A stretch of DNA of 64,000 nt from Engraulis encrasicolus (GCF_034702125.1 NC_085875.1:50753926-50817925), one strand, 5' to 3'. Counted from the first letter of the stretch, positions 1 through 12,706 are shown. The notes: a model not told the origin generated them from the letters alone. Translations and numbers: made by a program.

Positions 1-164
1 CCAGGTATGAAATGTGCTTAAAAACAGTGTGTCTTTATCCACTATGTTCAGACAACGAGACATTGCATCAACTGAAACATAACAGTTTTGATTCCGAAAG
101 TTAGCTGTGTAGTTGGTCACATATAAATACACAGTATAATAGTTTTTCATGTCACAAAAGCACC

Positions 165-935
165 CTGATAAGCCTCATGACTCATAAAGAACTGTGCAAT
201 GAAATCTAGTTCCACATAACACCCGTGATAAGGCTATTATTATCTACATTACCGTTACCAGCTGCAAACCCAAACATCGCAATTTGCTAAGCTGATTTTC
301 ATTTTATTGTATAGCTGTTTGCATACCGATGGCACACCAAAATGTGATTTGTGCAATACAACCGTATATCGGGCCATTCCTGAATTACTTACTAGAAAAA
401 CAGAAAAAAATCAACTGTAAGCCTCGTGGTGCCATTACGAATAGCCTCGTTTCTCGTGGTTGGGTGACGAAAGGGGGAATTGACAATTGGGGTAGTTTGG
501 TTCTGGGAGGAAGAATAATGCGGACGGACGTCAACAATCAAGCGTGAGTGAAGGCTTACAGTTGATTTTTTCGCGAGACTGGGCTCTGCAATATCAGTAA
601 CGTGGACAAAATACCTGAAGGGAAAACGTGCAGAGCACAATGCTGCATAGCTCTGGGAAACTAGCTATTTTGTCGGTGTATTCCACTTGTCATAAAAGCG
701 AGCTGTTACACCAAACTGATGAACAGTTTAGGCTACTAGGTCTTTACTTTGTAGTGTTGACGTGATGCACCGTGAGTGTGTATGCAACTCAGAGCCAGCT
801 AGGTTTCTGATGGCTACGAGTCTTTCCCCCATGATATTTCAGATGTTTTAAAAATAGAATGGAGATAATAATTATACCGGGTGTGATGTGGAACTAGATT
901 TCATTGCACAGTTCTTTAATAAGTCATGAGGCTTA
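165..935. mobile_element. Foldback-type element with ~55-bp inverted arms
   Basis: Positions 164-225 and 877-935 are imperfect inverted copies of each other. A second inverted pair lies inside (404-425 and 552-573). No transposase-like frame is seen. The nested inverted arms suggest two MITE-like elements, one inside the other. Nothing else is recognised from 1 to 1,050. A short minus-strand stretch with a good donor near 951 could be a relic exon of unit D, but this is weak. Confidence 0.45.
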
Positions 936-1431
936 CCTTCTGGGGTTGTTTGTAGTGTATTCCCAACACAAGGTGAAGTGACCAAGCTCTGTCTTGCCAC
1001 ACAGAAGCTGAGAAATGTAAACAGTGACGTCACGCACAGATTCCCTTAGCCTTCTAGGTATCAAATACAGAGTTATTTTGGGGGCATTTACAATGAAAGG
1101 ATTTCCATTATTTTGGTTAATGCTACTGCTAGTGGTTTACTTAGGCTACTTGTTATGACTAAGAAGGAAATAATTAAGGCTGCTGACTCAATGAAAATTA
1201 AATGGGTGAGGCCACAACATTGCAAGCTATCCCTGTCAGCTTTGCATTGCATAGCAACCATACAATCTGTTAGTTTGTACAAACAATAATACATATATAT
1301 TACATTACAATAACATTGGTGTTTTTAACTAGTTAAAACAAAATCATACTAATGATACTTGCTGGCACAGTCATTCACCACCACGACCATGAGATACCTC
1401 TTTGAAGAGGCCCGGGACACCCACTAACTCC

Positions 1432-1433
<2 letters not shown>

Positions 1434-1509
<76 letters not shown>
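1434..1509. repeat. (GA)n microsatellite in the intron 3' of PYD copy D
   Basis: Pure AG/GA dinucleotide run, preceded by a short segment also found beside the (GA)n run next to PYD copy E (34.36 kb). The array is therefore an inherited part of the duplicated unit. Confidence 0.95.
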
Positions 1510-1513
<4 letters not shown>

Positions 1514-1587
1514 AGGATACAAAAGATTAAATGAATCAGTTTATCTCATGTTACTTTAAAACACATAGGGGCCTACAGTATACTTAC

Positions 1588-1849
1588 ATCTTTTCAGACC
1601 ATTCTCCAAACGCTCGGCCAATTCACTGTGCTTTATCTTCTTTAGGATGTCCAGCATAGTGGTTCCAGCATCTGACTTGAAGTGCTTCTGCATCAACTTA
1701 ACAGTCTCAGTTATGTCAGCCTGCTCCAATTTTCCCCACGAGATTATTTTCAGGTCATCCAGACAGTGTCTGAAGCGCTTGAAGTCATCATTGGAGAGGT
1801 GATCCAGAGTTTCTCTCAGCAATTCAGGGATTCCATCCTCAGCATCCAT
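1588..1849 (-). CDS. PYD exon, copy D (ASC/NLRP-type pyrin domain)
   Basis: One coding exon of 262 nt encodes a complete death-fold pyrin domain of about 87 residues. It begins MDAEDGIPELLRETLDHLS and has the usual pattern of acidic helix 1, an FKRFR basic patch and a LERLENGLK-like last helix. The start is the first ATG after a conserved acceptor (..CTGTAG before GCCTATGT) shared by all copies. The donor is a strong GTAAGT in phase 1, as in copies B and E. PYDs self-associate in inflammasome filaments. No CARD exon follows within the 1.58 kb to the window edge. Homology with copy E runs through the (GA)n intron and stops near 1,050, so the partner exon is either lost or outside the window. 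It could be a functional PYD-plus-tail gene like E or an orphan exon. Confidence 0.7.
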
Positions 1850-2158
1850 TGTACATAGGCCTACAGATGATATGGTGGTGAGTTGGTGAATTGGTCATTT
1901 GTTATCAGTCCACACAAAACATGAAGGTTCTAGGGCTTAAGTAGCATAAGACATTATGACTTGATTACAACAAAATATACACATAGATTCGTAAGAAAAG
2001 GAACACATTCATACATTCAGCACACAACACACCTTTAGCTCTTTTAGTCTGCCAACCTGGTGGGGCACACTGAATCTGTTATAATCAAGTACAGTAGGCT
2101 ACATCCAGGAAGTGACAGATAGGAATATCTTTATAAATGCCCCTGGCTCATCAGGAAC

Positions 2159-2254
2159 TAGCCTCGCGCACCGTCCTACGTACTTCCGCAAAGAGACTTG
2201 GCTCCGCACTACGACATGAAATGGTGGTATTATGGGATGGTCAGGACCAGGCTA
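2159..2254. mobile_element. Short hAT-like MITE (TAGCCT ends) in unit D
   Basis: A ~96-bp element starting TAGCCTCGCG and ending GACCAGGCTA is bounded by direct repeats ATCAGGAAC. Related copies sit at about 3,299-3,392, 14,476-14,572, 24,138-24,235 and 35,150-35,206. The copies in the PYD upstream regions share the flank, so this insertion predates the unit duplications. Confidence 0.65.
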
Positions 2255-2723
2255 ATCAGGAACCCTGCTTAACTGAAGTTCCTATATTGCTGAAGACCAA
2301 TAATTTCAGAACAAAAGAAAATGTACTCTGGGTAGTACAGTACTTCTGGAGTTTTACACTCCGGGGCAACCATAACTGAACACTGCATAACAATAAAAAA
2401 GAGAAATCAGTTGCTGCGCAGATGTGTTCTTTTGTGAACTAATTTATTATTTTACAGGTGCATAATGACTGACGCTTTGACACCACATACTGTACGTCTT
2501 CATCAGAGTATGTGGAGAATAATAATTTGTACCAATACTTTGAAACAACAATTCGGTTTATCCTCATGTCTTGCACACCAGGACTCAGCAGAGTTTACAT
2601 AACTGAAGTCGACTCATGCGACCCAGTAATAATGCACTCACATTCTAAAGTACACATTTTATTATATATATTTTATTATATATATAGATAGATAGAAGAG
2701 ATGGTTGGATGATAATCTTATGG

Positions 2724-4997
2724 CAGTGTTTCCCAAACTAGGTTACGCGTACCCCTAGGGGAACGCGACGTCATTGCAAGGGGTACGGGAGAAGATTTGG
2801 AATTTAAAGGAAAAAAATGCAGGAAGAAAAAAAACAAATGGCAAAGAGTAGTGACAACGTAGGCCTAATATAATAATAATAAAAAAGTAACCTAGCAATC
2901 AGTCCCAGCATTTTGCTATGCATGTACACAGTTGTAGGTGAGGGGAAAAACTAATAAATGCGAATGTAGGAAACGCCATGTTCTCATCGCGCGTCTGCTC
3001 GCATGGTCATAGGAGGGAAAATGTAGGCCTAGTCTTGCATAACCAACAGGCCTACATTTTTTAAAAATGTGCTAGGCCTACATAAATATATAATTAACAC
3101 TTCATGACAGTCATCTACATTACGCCAAGTATAGGGCTCCTGCACAGTATTTTATACAGTGCTCATTCAACACTTAAAGAGTTGATTTGGGATCATTTGG
3201 ACTTAAATTAACTCTTTAAGTGTTGAATTAACACCACAACATTTACTGTGTGCAACAAGAGGGGCCTCATTTATCAATCGTTCTTAGGCACAGATCTGGT
3301 AGCCTCGCGAGCCATCCTACGTACTTCCGCCAAAGGATTGGCTTCACTACTGAAATGAAATGGTAGTATTATGGGATGGTCAGGACCAGGCACAGATCTG
3401 GGTGCGTGCGTGCGATAATTCCTGAGCAAAGTGTGGAATTTATGAACATGTACTTGAACGTAGAAAGGTGCCTAAATCTACGCACACCTCAGACCATGCG
3501 TGCGAGTGGAAGACACATGAAATTGCAAATAATATTGACCCTGCAAGGTGCAGTTTGCTTTGAGTGGCAATTGAGTATGATAGTGTGCTATTTTACAGTG
3601 CTTTCGTCCATGTGTATCTCATTCTTTTACTTATTTTGATACACTGTCCTCCTCCTGTCGAAAGCACCTCCACTTCTGCCGCGGAAATGTTTCTATCTCT
3701 ATTTCTTCCCGCCAGCGCTTCATGTAGCGCGTGTGTTCATGTGTGTCCAAACAGGGTGACGCATTCAAATTAACATGGCATTTGAATGTGTTTTAATACC
3801 ATGTATGGTTAATTGAAGGCGTTTCGGGATGCAAATTATCCCGAATGCGCGCGTGCACAGTGATTTGGAAGGTTTGGGATTTATCATGGAGAGGTGTGCG
3901 TAGGAGCAGCCAACGCACGTTTGATAAATCCCGATTTTTCTGTACTTGCGACCATTCTATATTTCACTCATAGGACACGATTTAGAATGCATTCTACGAA
4001 CTGATGATAAATGAGGCCCCTGGATTTTTTTCTAAAGCGGCCCACCTGCTGGCACGTATACGGACCACTTTGTTGTTTGTTTGTTTATGGACGCATGTGC
4101 ACATTTTCATTGGTGGCTTGGTTAAGTATGAACATAGACGCCATTAAATTCTAAAGGTTTTCTAATATTCACGGAGAAAAGAGCGCCAAAGCTTAACCTA
4201 ATTCGGCAACCATGATTCACAACTATGCCACAACACTCAATGACAGACACCAAAAAGTTGTCTTGTCCACAACAAAGGAGTAATGTCCTTCCTTCATTAT
4301 GAATACTGGGTGCGTGCCTGGCCGCTATAGCTATAGTACTCTTTCGCGCAAATTGGGCTATGGCTGGATAAGAGCACTTGGTGACCTTGGTGACCGTGTC
4401 GCCAAATCACTTTCGTTTAACATGGCGCGGTCAAACGGGCAAGGAACACTGAACATGAATAAAACCAGAGCAGTCATGTTGGAAAGCTGTAGGACTAAGT
4501 TGGAAAACTACTCTCTGTCTCTCCCTCTCCTTCTCCCTGCCTGCGCGGACGGTATTGATTGACAGCTGAGACCTCCGTTCTGCAGGCGACATGATGTTGT
4601 ATAGATAACAATCTCGTCGTCTTTTATATTCACAAGAGCACCAAAATTAATATAATTTCTGAGAATTATTCAGCAAGCACCCTTCACAACAGGAAATCTT
4701 TGAAGTCCATCCTCGTTACATTGAATGCTGATAATCAGCCGTTAATATTAACGCCGGCTGACGGCGCGGGAGAACAAAAAAAACAAACAAACCTATGCCT
4801 ACTTTCGAAAGCGACCGCTCCCTCTGCTTTTGTTTGTGTTGCTTTTGACAAGATTGAAATTAAACGCCGACACAGGCTATGTGTAGCAGACGACTCACAT
4901 CAACCAGGATTTCAGTCACAAGAGTTCCTGTCACGCACCCTCTTCAAAGGGGGGGGGTTCAAGGGGTACGGCATGTGAAAAAGTTTGGGAAGTACTG
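2724..4997. mobile_element. Non-autonomous hAT element, 2.27 kb, in unit D
   Basis: It starts CAGTGTTTCCCAAAC and ends with the inverted form GTTTGGGAAGTACTG. The 8-bp target duplication TCTTATGG flanks it exactly (2716-2723 and 4998-5005). Units C and E carry the empty site, so it inserted after the duplication. No transposase is recognised: the open frames at 4,299-4,562 and 4,700-4,978 have no family likeness. Confidence 0.85.
3260..4021. mobile_element. DNA element nested in the hAT copy
   Basis: Terminal inverted repeats AGGGGCCTCATTTATCA and TGATAAATGAGGCCCCT bound a 762-bp block inside the 2.7-5.0 kb element. It contains a relative of the TAGCCT MITE at 3,299-3,392, giving three levels of nesting. 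The target duplication is not clear. Confidence 0.6.
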
Positions 4998-5216
4998 TCT
5001 TATGGAATAATAAGTCATAAAATCGAGGTAGAATCTATCTTACCTAGTATGAGTTCCTTAATGTCCTTACATGTGGTGATTATTTTCCATGACACAATAT
5101 TGACAAGGCAAGGAATGGCGCATGTGGTGTAACCCACAGCCCAGTCATAAAAAAAGCCCGCCAAGAGTTTGCCAGGCCTCATTCTGTCAAAAATGAAGGC
5201 TTTTGGGGCTCTAACC

Positions 5217-5423
5217 CAGTGGTTCCCAACCAGGGGTACGTGTACCACAAGGGGTACGCGAGCACATTGCAGGGGGTACTTGGAAAAATATAATTTTAAC
5301 AAATATATGGAGCTTAGTTACATTGGGACGGAGAAAGTGGTATAGAACTTGACTTAGGGGGTACTCATGGCACAACGAAAATGCTTAGGGGGTACACAAG
5401 ACAAAAAAGGTTGGGAAACACTG
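5217..5423. mobile_element. hAT MITE in unit D
   Basis: 207 bp, CAGTGGTTCCCAACC to GGTTGGGAAACACTG. The flanks CTCTAACC and CTCTATAC are a decayed 8-bp target duplication. The matching place in unit E (near 37,309) is uninterrupted. Confidence 0.8.
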
Positions 5424-5616
5424 CTCTATACTCTTAACATAAGCTTCACATATGTTGTATTAAACAACTCACTGTAAGTACATTTTGCAAAAGACTTTTT
5501 ATTTGAACTTGAAATATTGCTCAAAATGTTACTTTACAAAAGTGGTGCACTCATTATTGCTGTGCACTGTAGAAGACAAGATGATTAGCTTATGGAATAA
5601 TACATTAAATTCTTAC

Positions 5617-5720
5617 CTTAGTTTCCCTGTGAGTTTGTTTGTCTTTCTGTGAACAACACCAATGTCTGCCTGTGTGCTCTAGTCAAGGAGGAAGTGTTTT
5701 ACACCACTCTGTAGGGTAAG
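5617..5720 (-). other. Putative 5' leader exon of PYD unit D
   Basis: Upstream of the PYD exon on the minus strand, a segment conserved in units D, E, C and B ends in a good donor (AAG/GTAAGAA at 5617/5616). A second conserved donor lies at 5,044 (CTAG/GTAAGA). With the conserved acceptor just before the PYD ATG, this looks like an untranslated first exon and its promoter-proximal region. Transcription is inferred, not seen. Confidence 0.4.
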
Positions 5721-5816
5721 ATGTGGATCGGATTCTGACGTCACCTACTTGTAGTCTTGGACTCAATTCATTAGCCAATGAAGATGAAACAGCCCACTCA
5801 GTCGTGCACTGTAGGC

Positions 5817-6191
5817 CATTGTTTCTCAACCTTTTTTTTTAGTCGAGACACCCTTTCAATTCATGAAAAATTTAAAGGCACCCCACACCAACAAGCCGTA
5901 AAATGGCATCGCATCCGATACCACACAAGCTTAGAAAAGTAACACATTTGGAGACGTCACACGACCTACGTTCGAAGTTGCAGCTGCCTGGGTGACCTAT
6001 TTTTACTTTATTTTATAATTGTGCGTAAATGGCAGATGAAAGACTCCACTGACTAACATTACCATACCCAATTTAGACAAATATGTATTATATTACATAA
6101 TTCAGCCACTTATCAGCCACGTTTCTGCGGCACCCTTGAGGGTGGCCTGCGGCACCCCAGGGTGCCCCGGCACCCATGTTGAGAAACACTG
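5817..6191. mobile_element. hAT MITE with perfect 8-bp target duplication
   Basis: 375 bp, CATTGTTTCTCAACC to GTTGAGAAACACTG, flanked by CTGTAGGC at 5809-5816 and 6192-6199. Unit E lacks it (near 37,698), so the insertion is younger than the block duplication. Confidence 0.85.
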
Positions 6192-6480
6192 CTGTAGGCA
6201 TCAGGACTGCCAGAACAATAGACAGATATTGACCATTAAGAGACAGATATCTAACATTAAAAACAAAACAGGTACATGGCCAAGTTAGATAGGCCCTATG
6301 ATTAGAAAAAGCAGTGTCTGTGGAGTAAGATACATGCATGCAAGGTGTGTCCTCTTTGAAGAAGGCACACAATAAAACGTGTCTGTGCAGTAAAAAAAAA
6401 AAAAAACACGGTAGGCAAGATGTGGCCTCTTTTTTTAAAACTTGTTGATTTTGGACCAACTCCATCACAATCTTGTAGGT

Positions 6481-6704
6481 CAATAAAAGTGAAGCCTGCT
6501 CCTAGCTGAACACTTCCTTCATTTTTGACATCTTTAATTTGGTGGGTTATTTTTCAGTGTTCTTCTTGGCCAAAATACAATGGAGATGATACAGCCTACC
6601 CTAATGATGAAATGATTTTCTTAGAAATTAAATGTCACAGCTGCCACAAAGCAGCCTCAAACTGGTTATGTTGCATTGCTGCATATATTCCAGTGTAGTT
6701 TGGT

Positions 6705-6750
<46 letters not shown>

Positions 6751-6850
6751 TTATAATATCTGCATTTGTGAATCAGCAGGGCTGGTGAAGGGTGGAGCTA
6801 GTTTGGGTGAGTAGAGAGTAGTGAGCAGCACTCTGGTAGATAATTGAAAC
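6481..6850. repeat. Segment duplicated at ~37,990-38,540, with (GA)n
   Basis: The sequence matches the same stretch in block II, including a GA run at 6709-6747 (longer arrays at 38,239-38,265 and 38,394-38,501). No gene is seen; short Arg-Glu frames are microsatellite translations. Confidence 0.75.
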
Positions 6851-7036
6851 TAACGCATAACATGGGTCTAAATAGACCCGGCTGAGTTTAAAATTTCTAT
6901 ATCTTTGTAAGAATACAATTTTCTTACTCAGCACTCCATGAATTCCTCAATTGACTTGTTTTTGTCCCTTAGATGACTTAATTTATTTTTATGCATCATA
7001 ACTTTTTGCGTGAAAACACTTTTTTGGTTACTACCC

Positions 7037-7751
7037 CTTTAACGCATAACATGGGTCTAAATAGACCCGCATTCATTTCCTATGTAATTTCATCACAAGC
7101 TTAATGTCTCTTAGCCATATTGAAAAAGGATTTTGATTCTTTTACTAAAAAATCAACTTTTTATCATTTATGGAGTATTAACTCCCAACATCAATAGTTA
7201 TTTTAAATACTTGATGGTTATTCTTTGAAATAGAAGTCATTTTATATAACTATATGATATTTAGACACATGGGTCTAAATAGACCCGCATTCATTTCCTA
7301 TGTAATTTCATCACAAGCTTAATGTCTCTTAGCCATATTGAAAAAGGATTTTGATTCTTTTACTAAAAGTCCAACTTTTTATCATGTATGGAGTATTAAC
7401 TCCCAACAGCAATACTTATTTTAAATTCTTGATGGTTATTCTTTGATATAGAAGTCAATTTATATATATGACATTTAGACACATGGGTCTAAATAGACCC
7501 GCATTCATTTCCTATGTAATTTCATCACAAGCTTAATGTCTCTTAGCCATATTGAGAAAGGATTTTGATTCTTTTACTAAAATTCAACTTTTTGTCATTT
7601 ATGGAGTATTAACTCCCAACATTAATACTTAATTCAAATACTTTATGGTTATTCTTTGATATAGAAGTCATTTTATATAACTATATGACATTTAGACACA
7701 TGGGTCTAAATAGACCCGCATTCATTTCCTATGTAATTTCATCACAACCTT
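7037..7751. repeat. ~207-224 bp tandem repeat, four copies
   Basis: Copies of a unit carrying GGGTCTAAATAGACCC start near 7051, 7269, 7493 and 7700. A decayed fifth begins near 8,251 beyond an inserted palindrome. The array is built from the terminal sequence of the surrounding element. Confidence 0.85.
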
Positions 7752-8089
7752 AAAGGGGTATGCCACTATTTTGAGGCTTAATACAGTTAAAATCGTTGGC
7801 TGGGGTTTATAAAGGTGGTAAAGTGTCTTATTTTTCATGTAAGCCGTTGTCTTGCTTTAAGACAAGTTAAAAGAGGGAATATGTCGCTAAGCTAGTGAAA
7901 GTCAATGTATCCGTGTAGCATTCTACACGGATACATTGACTTTCACTAGCTTAGCGACATATTCCCTCTTTTAACTTGTCTTAAAGCAAGACAACGCTTA
8001 ACATGGAAAGTAAGACACTTTACCACCTTTATAAACCCCAGCCAACAATTTTAACTGTATTAAGCCCCAAAATAGTGGCATACCCCTTT
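7752..8089. mobile_element. Near-perfect palindromic (foldback) element
   Basis: Two arms of about 167 bp are inverted copies around a 4-base centre at 7919-7922, with only a few mismatches. The outer ends read AAAGGGGTATGCCAC. It interrupts the 220-bp tandem array, so it is younger than the array. Confidence 0.85.
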
Positions 8090-8445
8090 CATGTCTCTTA
8101 GCCATATTGAGAAAGGATTTTGATTCTTTTACTAAAAATTCATTTTTTGACATTTATGAAGTATTAACTCCCAACATTAATACTTAANTCAAATACATAT
8201 GGTTATTCTTTGAAATAGACATCTTTTTATACAATTATGATATTTACACACATGGGTCAAAAATGATCCGCATTCATTTTTTATATACAGAATTATTAAG
8301 CAAACGTGTTTTTTGACCATGTTGTCTTTTTTTATGCTTATTTTCCAACAGGAATCTATATGAACTTGAAAACCTATAGGATTTAAGCATTCCAGGCCAT
8401 GCATATTTGTATAAAAATATGGGGCTGTGGTCGAAGGTGCCTTAT

Positions 8446-10412
8446 ATCAGGTGTGCATAATTATTAGGCAACAAAATAGATCTAACAAACTCTGAAAAGT
8501 CGATTAACAATTTTAAAGTCTTCTAGAGGGATGTGGCTGTCGTGAAATTGGCAAGACGCAGAGGCGATTCTAGGGTCAGATGGGGCCCCAAGCGAAAATG
8601 CAAAATAATGAACATCTGAACCAAAATAAAGTGTGGGCTGTTATTCACTATCTAGGGGCTTGGGGGCCCCAAGCGGCTGCCTGCCTTGCCTGGTGGCAAG
8701 ATGCGCCTCTGGGACAAGACATTAGTCACTTTACCACAGAATTATGAAATGCATCATTACAAAGTCATCTGTCTCGTAAGAAATGTCACAGCCAAAAATT
8801 GAGAAGGTGGAGCTTTAAGGTGGAGCTACAAAAAAGTATTACCCTGCAGTCTTATAATATTACACAACAGAAACCTACACCAAGTGTCCAGAAGAACAGG
8901 GTATTGAGCACTCAGAGATATGGCCAAGGTAAGAAGGGATGACACTAGACATGTTAATTAAGTCAAGACTGGGTCAAAAATACCTGGGACAGAGTTNTCA
9001 AAGTTAGGTCTATNATGGACTTGGGAAAGTGACTCTTGACAGACAGGGTGCATGAGCACATTGCTGATCTAGCCATAGACTCATCTACCTGGTCCATTAA
9101 CAGTCACCTTCACAAGTTCATAAAATCATTGAAAAAAACTGTCTAAACACATTTCTTATTTTTATTTATTTTTTATTTGTAGTTTATTTGGCAGGGACAA
9201 TGCAGTGCACATTGTTACAAACATGACATGGCAAGGCCATGACACAGCTTGCAGATGTGAATACAGTAGGCCTACATAAAAGGTTTATAGCTAGATAGCT
9301 AATTTGCAACCTCAGTCCCTGATCAGGCTACCTACTCTAATAAAACATATAAATCATCTAAAAGTACAATTGTACAATACAGTATACAAGACAATAATAA
9401 GCCAACTTGAAACATGCTCCCTATAATATAAAAGCCTTGTGCATTAAGAAAAAAACAAGATGATGAGGGTGACCTATATATGCTGTGTGTGCATGTGTGT
9501 GTGTGTTAACTATTGTGTGTTATGATTACATTTTTGGTTTTCCTTCAGCCAGTGTTTCAGTTGTCTGTTAAATGTTTTAAACTCTGTTTGGATTTTTATT
9601 ACAGTTGGTAAACTGTTCCACATTTGAGTTCCAATAACTGAGAAACTAGACTGACCAAAAGAAGTTTTGCGCACCTCTGCAATGCAGTTACCATTCACTG
9701 CTCCTCTGGTGGCCGCTCTTCTTGAGCTTATTTTTGTTACAAATGGACACAGTACAACAGGAGCAATATTGTTTGCACATTTAAAAATGAGTTTAAGAAA
9801 AGAGAACTTCATAAAATTCTCAAAGCTTAAGAGGTTATATTTCTTTACTATGAGGCAGTGGTGCCACGTTATTGGTTTCTGGTCCAGTATCTTAAATGCC
9901 TGTTTATATAATGATAAAATAGGTTTGATTGATATCTGGGAGGCTTGGCTCCATACAGTAATACAGTAAGATAGGTGGGACAGTATCATGGCATGAAAGA
10001 AATGTCTTGACCCAGTCTTGACTTAAGTTTCTTGTTGAGTGGTCTTCAGGTTTCAGCCTGTTTTACCTTGGCCATGTCTCTGAGTGCTGAATACAATGTT
10101 CTTGTGGACACTCAATGTAGGTTTCAGTTCTGGAATATAACAGCACTGCAGGTAATACTTTTGTGGTAGTTTCATCTTCAATTCTTCTAAATCTGGTTGT
10201 GACTTTGTGAGCTCATGTCATGTGACACTGATGGCTTTGTAACAGTGCTTTAGACGGATGTGACCAATATTTCAAGACAGCCACACCCCTCTGGAAGACA
10301 TCAAAATTGTTTATAGTATTTTTGGAGTTTGTTAGATGTCTTTTGTGGCATATTTTCCCATAGGAAAGCAAAGTTGCCTAATAATTATGCACATTAATTA
10401 TGCCCTGATATA
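8446..10412. mobile_element. Tc1-like foldback element with long inverted arms
   Basis: The ends carry GTGCATAATTATTAGGCAAC in inverted orientation, flanked by TATA. The arms of several hundred bp (8446-~9010 and ~9995-10,412) are diverged inverted copies. A hAT MITE with CAGAGGCG ends (8559-8711, near-duplicated flank GGCAAGAC/GACAAGAC) interrupts the left arm. The loop holds a LINE fragment. Confidence 0.65.
9150..9995 (-). pseudogene. Non-LTR retrotransposon (LINE) 3' end fragment
   Basis: The minus-strand frame 9510-9989 (159 aa) matches the C-terminal region that follows the reverse transcriptase domain of fish LINEs (L2/CR1/Rex type). Visible features are SYCITVWSQAS near the start, a LYKQAFKIL segment, and FGQSSFSVIGTQMWNSLP near the end. 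The catalytic RT motifs are absent because the copy is 5'-truncated, as is normal for LINEs. About 350 bp of 3' sequence follows. It cannot move by itself. Confidence 0.75.
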
Positions 10413-12498
10413 GGCTATTGGGCTCCTCCGATCACACCGTCTCTTATTACACAAATATGCATGACTTGGAATGCTTAAATCCAATAGGTCAGCAGTGGTC
10501 AACAGTGGTCAAAAACAATTTATTTGTTCCTGACTGGAATCCTTTTAAATATATTTTAGTTCCTAACGTGAAACACTTCAGACTTAGGCTATGTCTGCAA
10601 TAATGGGGGAAATTATTTGTGTGTTTATTTATATAAGATACAAAAATAACACCCATTTTGTGCATTAAAAGCAGCCTAAATCACAAATTGTAATCCATTA
10701 GCTATTAAAATACATTAATTGTGGAAGTTATTATAGTGAAAGATTTAGACTTCCATTAGAAATGAATACGGGCCATTTTCGGTCCACGTCTAGAAATTAG
10801 TGATTTAATTCCAAATTCATGTTTATTTGTAAAATAAAAATATAAGAACATTTTAAAAAATACTTTTTTGAATTAACGACCACCTATGTAATTACTTTTA
10901 GAAGAATTATGGGATAAAATGTATTGGTTTTAGAAGTTGTGTGAGAGAATACATGATCAATGCCCAGAAATACATTGGAAATGAATGCGGGTCTATTTAG
11001 ACCCATGTTATGCGTTAGTGTGAGTCCAATGGCTTATGCATTAAAGGGTTAAGGTGGTGAACTGGTGGAGTGAGAGGGCTCATGACAGCTAAAGGTATAT
11101 CCCCAAAACTCGACGCCTTCCCCATCATTCCCACCAGTCCCGTCCACCTTTTTATAAATGTATATGTTAAATACCAAATTTAAAAGAAATACAGCCCTGG
11201 CAAAGATTGAGAGACCACTTTGAAATGTTCAGTTTTTCTGATTTTGCCTTGCATAGGTATGGGTTTGAGTAAAACAAAGATTGTTATTTCATTCTACAAA
11301 CTACCGACAACATTTCCTCTGAATTTCGAAAGAAAATATTGTTATTTAGATCATTTATTATTTCGAGATTCGGAGGAAATGTTGTCGGTAGTTTATAGAA
11401 TGGAATAGCAATGTTTGTTTTAATCAAACACATAGGCCTACCTATCCATAGCAAACCCAGAAAATCAGAACATTTTGAAGTGGTCTCTCAATTTTTGCCA
11501 GAGCAGTATACGTAATATCTACCGTATACATAGATCAATGACGTGCTTAAAACCAAACGACTATTAAGAGGATGAAGCAAAAAAAACAGGGGGCAAACAC
11601 TATTACAGTGGATCTACCACATTAGGTACCAGTGTAACAATATTTAATACCATGTAATACCAGTACACTATGTACCAATTTTGTACTTACATCATGTACT
11701 TGTGTGTAAGTAGTATTACATGGTATTGCATATTGTTACACTAGTATTACATGCTATTAAATGTTATTACACTGGTTATTACACTATAGCCTACCTAATG
11801 TGGTAGATCCACTGAAATGGTGAACCATTAAAATAAGGTGTTACAGGGCAAATCAATCCACCCAGTCAGACGTTATGGGCCAAATGAAAATTCCACCATT
11901 TTGAAAGTGCTGACCTCTAACATCTAATCAGTTAATGGACCTACCCGCCTAGAGCATTAACACACCGAATCTGGGACAAATCCATCCACCCGGTCACTAG
12001 TTATGGGCCAAATAAAAAATCGGCCATCTTGAATTCAGTCATCTTGAAAGTGTTGACCTCCAAACTGGAATCAGTTCATGACCCTACCCTAGAGCATTCA
12101 CACACCGAATCTGAGACAAATGCGTTTCAGATCCTCTGCCATGACACACCGCAAAAGCACTGCCATCAAAAGGTGATGCGCACCATTATCCTGTATGTGG
12201 CGGTGAAACATCTACAGTGTGAAACCATAAGATACCAGGCCAAGACAGCAGCACCCAAAGTGAGGCCACAGCAAAAGGGATAGCCCCATAATGCATGCTG
12301 TAGGCCTACCACAGTGGCACAGTGTATTAGTCATTGAAAAATCAACTATGTACTACACTACTATGACATAACACAGGGTGGACTGTTCCTTTAAGTAGTG
12401 CACTATGACTTTGTCATTGCAGTTCTAGTAACAGCAAATGTAAAACGCTGTGATAACGGGTTAACACAGCATCTAGTGTTATGTCTATGAGTCTAGCT

Positions 12499-12706
12499 TA
12501 GTGTTTCTCAATGGTGGCGCTACAGCCCCCCAGGGGGTGTTGGGGAGACCTAGGGCGGCGTTGAGAAGGATGCAACTGAGTGGGGGCGGGGCTTAGTTAC
12601 CATTGAGTTGCATTAGTCCATTCTATTTTTCAATACTAAGAGGGGCATTGGCAGGCTTATGATGAGGTCGAGGGGACGTTTGTTCAAAAAAGGTTGAGAA
12701 CCACTG
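12499..12706. mobile_element. hAT MITE in block I
   Basis: TAGTGTTTCTCAATGG to TTGAGAACCACTG, flanked by GTCTAGCT and GTCTAACT. The orthologous copy at 42,045-42,253 keeps GTCTAGCT on both sides, so insertion preceded the block duplication. Confidence 0.85.

Larger units (their letters stand above)
6851..11052. mobile_element. Composite TTAA-type (piggyBac-like) insertion, 4.2 kb
   Basis: Block II reads straight across this place (39,540-39,546), so the whole interval is an insertion. A ~32-bp inverted repeat containing GGGTCTAAATAGACCC lies at 6851-6882 and 10,988-11,019. The right edge is AAAGGG next to TTAA. An internal copy of the end (CCCTTTAACGCATAAC at 7037) supports piggyBac-like termini. 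No transposase frame is visible, and several other elements are nested inside. Isolated N bases occur near 8188, 8997 and 9014. Confidence 0.6.

Noticed and set aside
4299..4978. Two plus-strand ORFs as hAT transposase remnants
   Set aside because: No hAT dimerisation or catalytic motifs are visible; the element appears non-coding.
7037..7751. CRISPR-like spaced repeats
   Set aside because: Units are ~220 bp with similar 'spacers', in a vertebrate transposon; this is a minisatellite.
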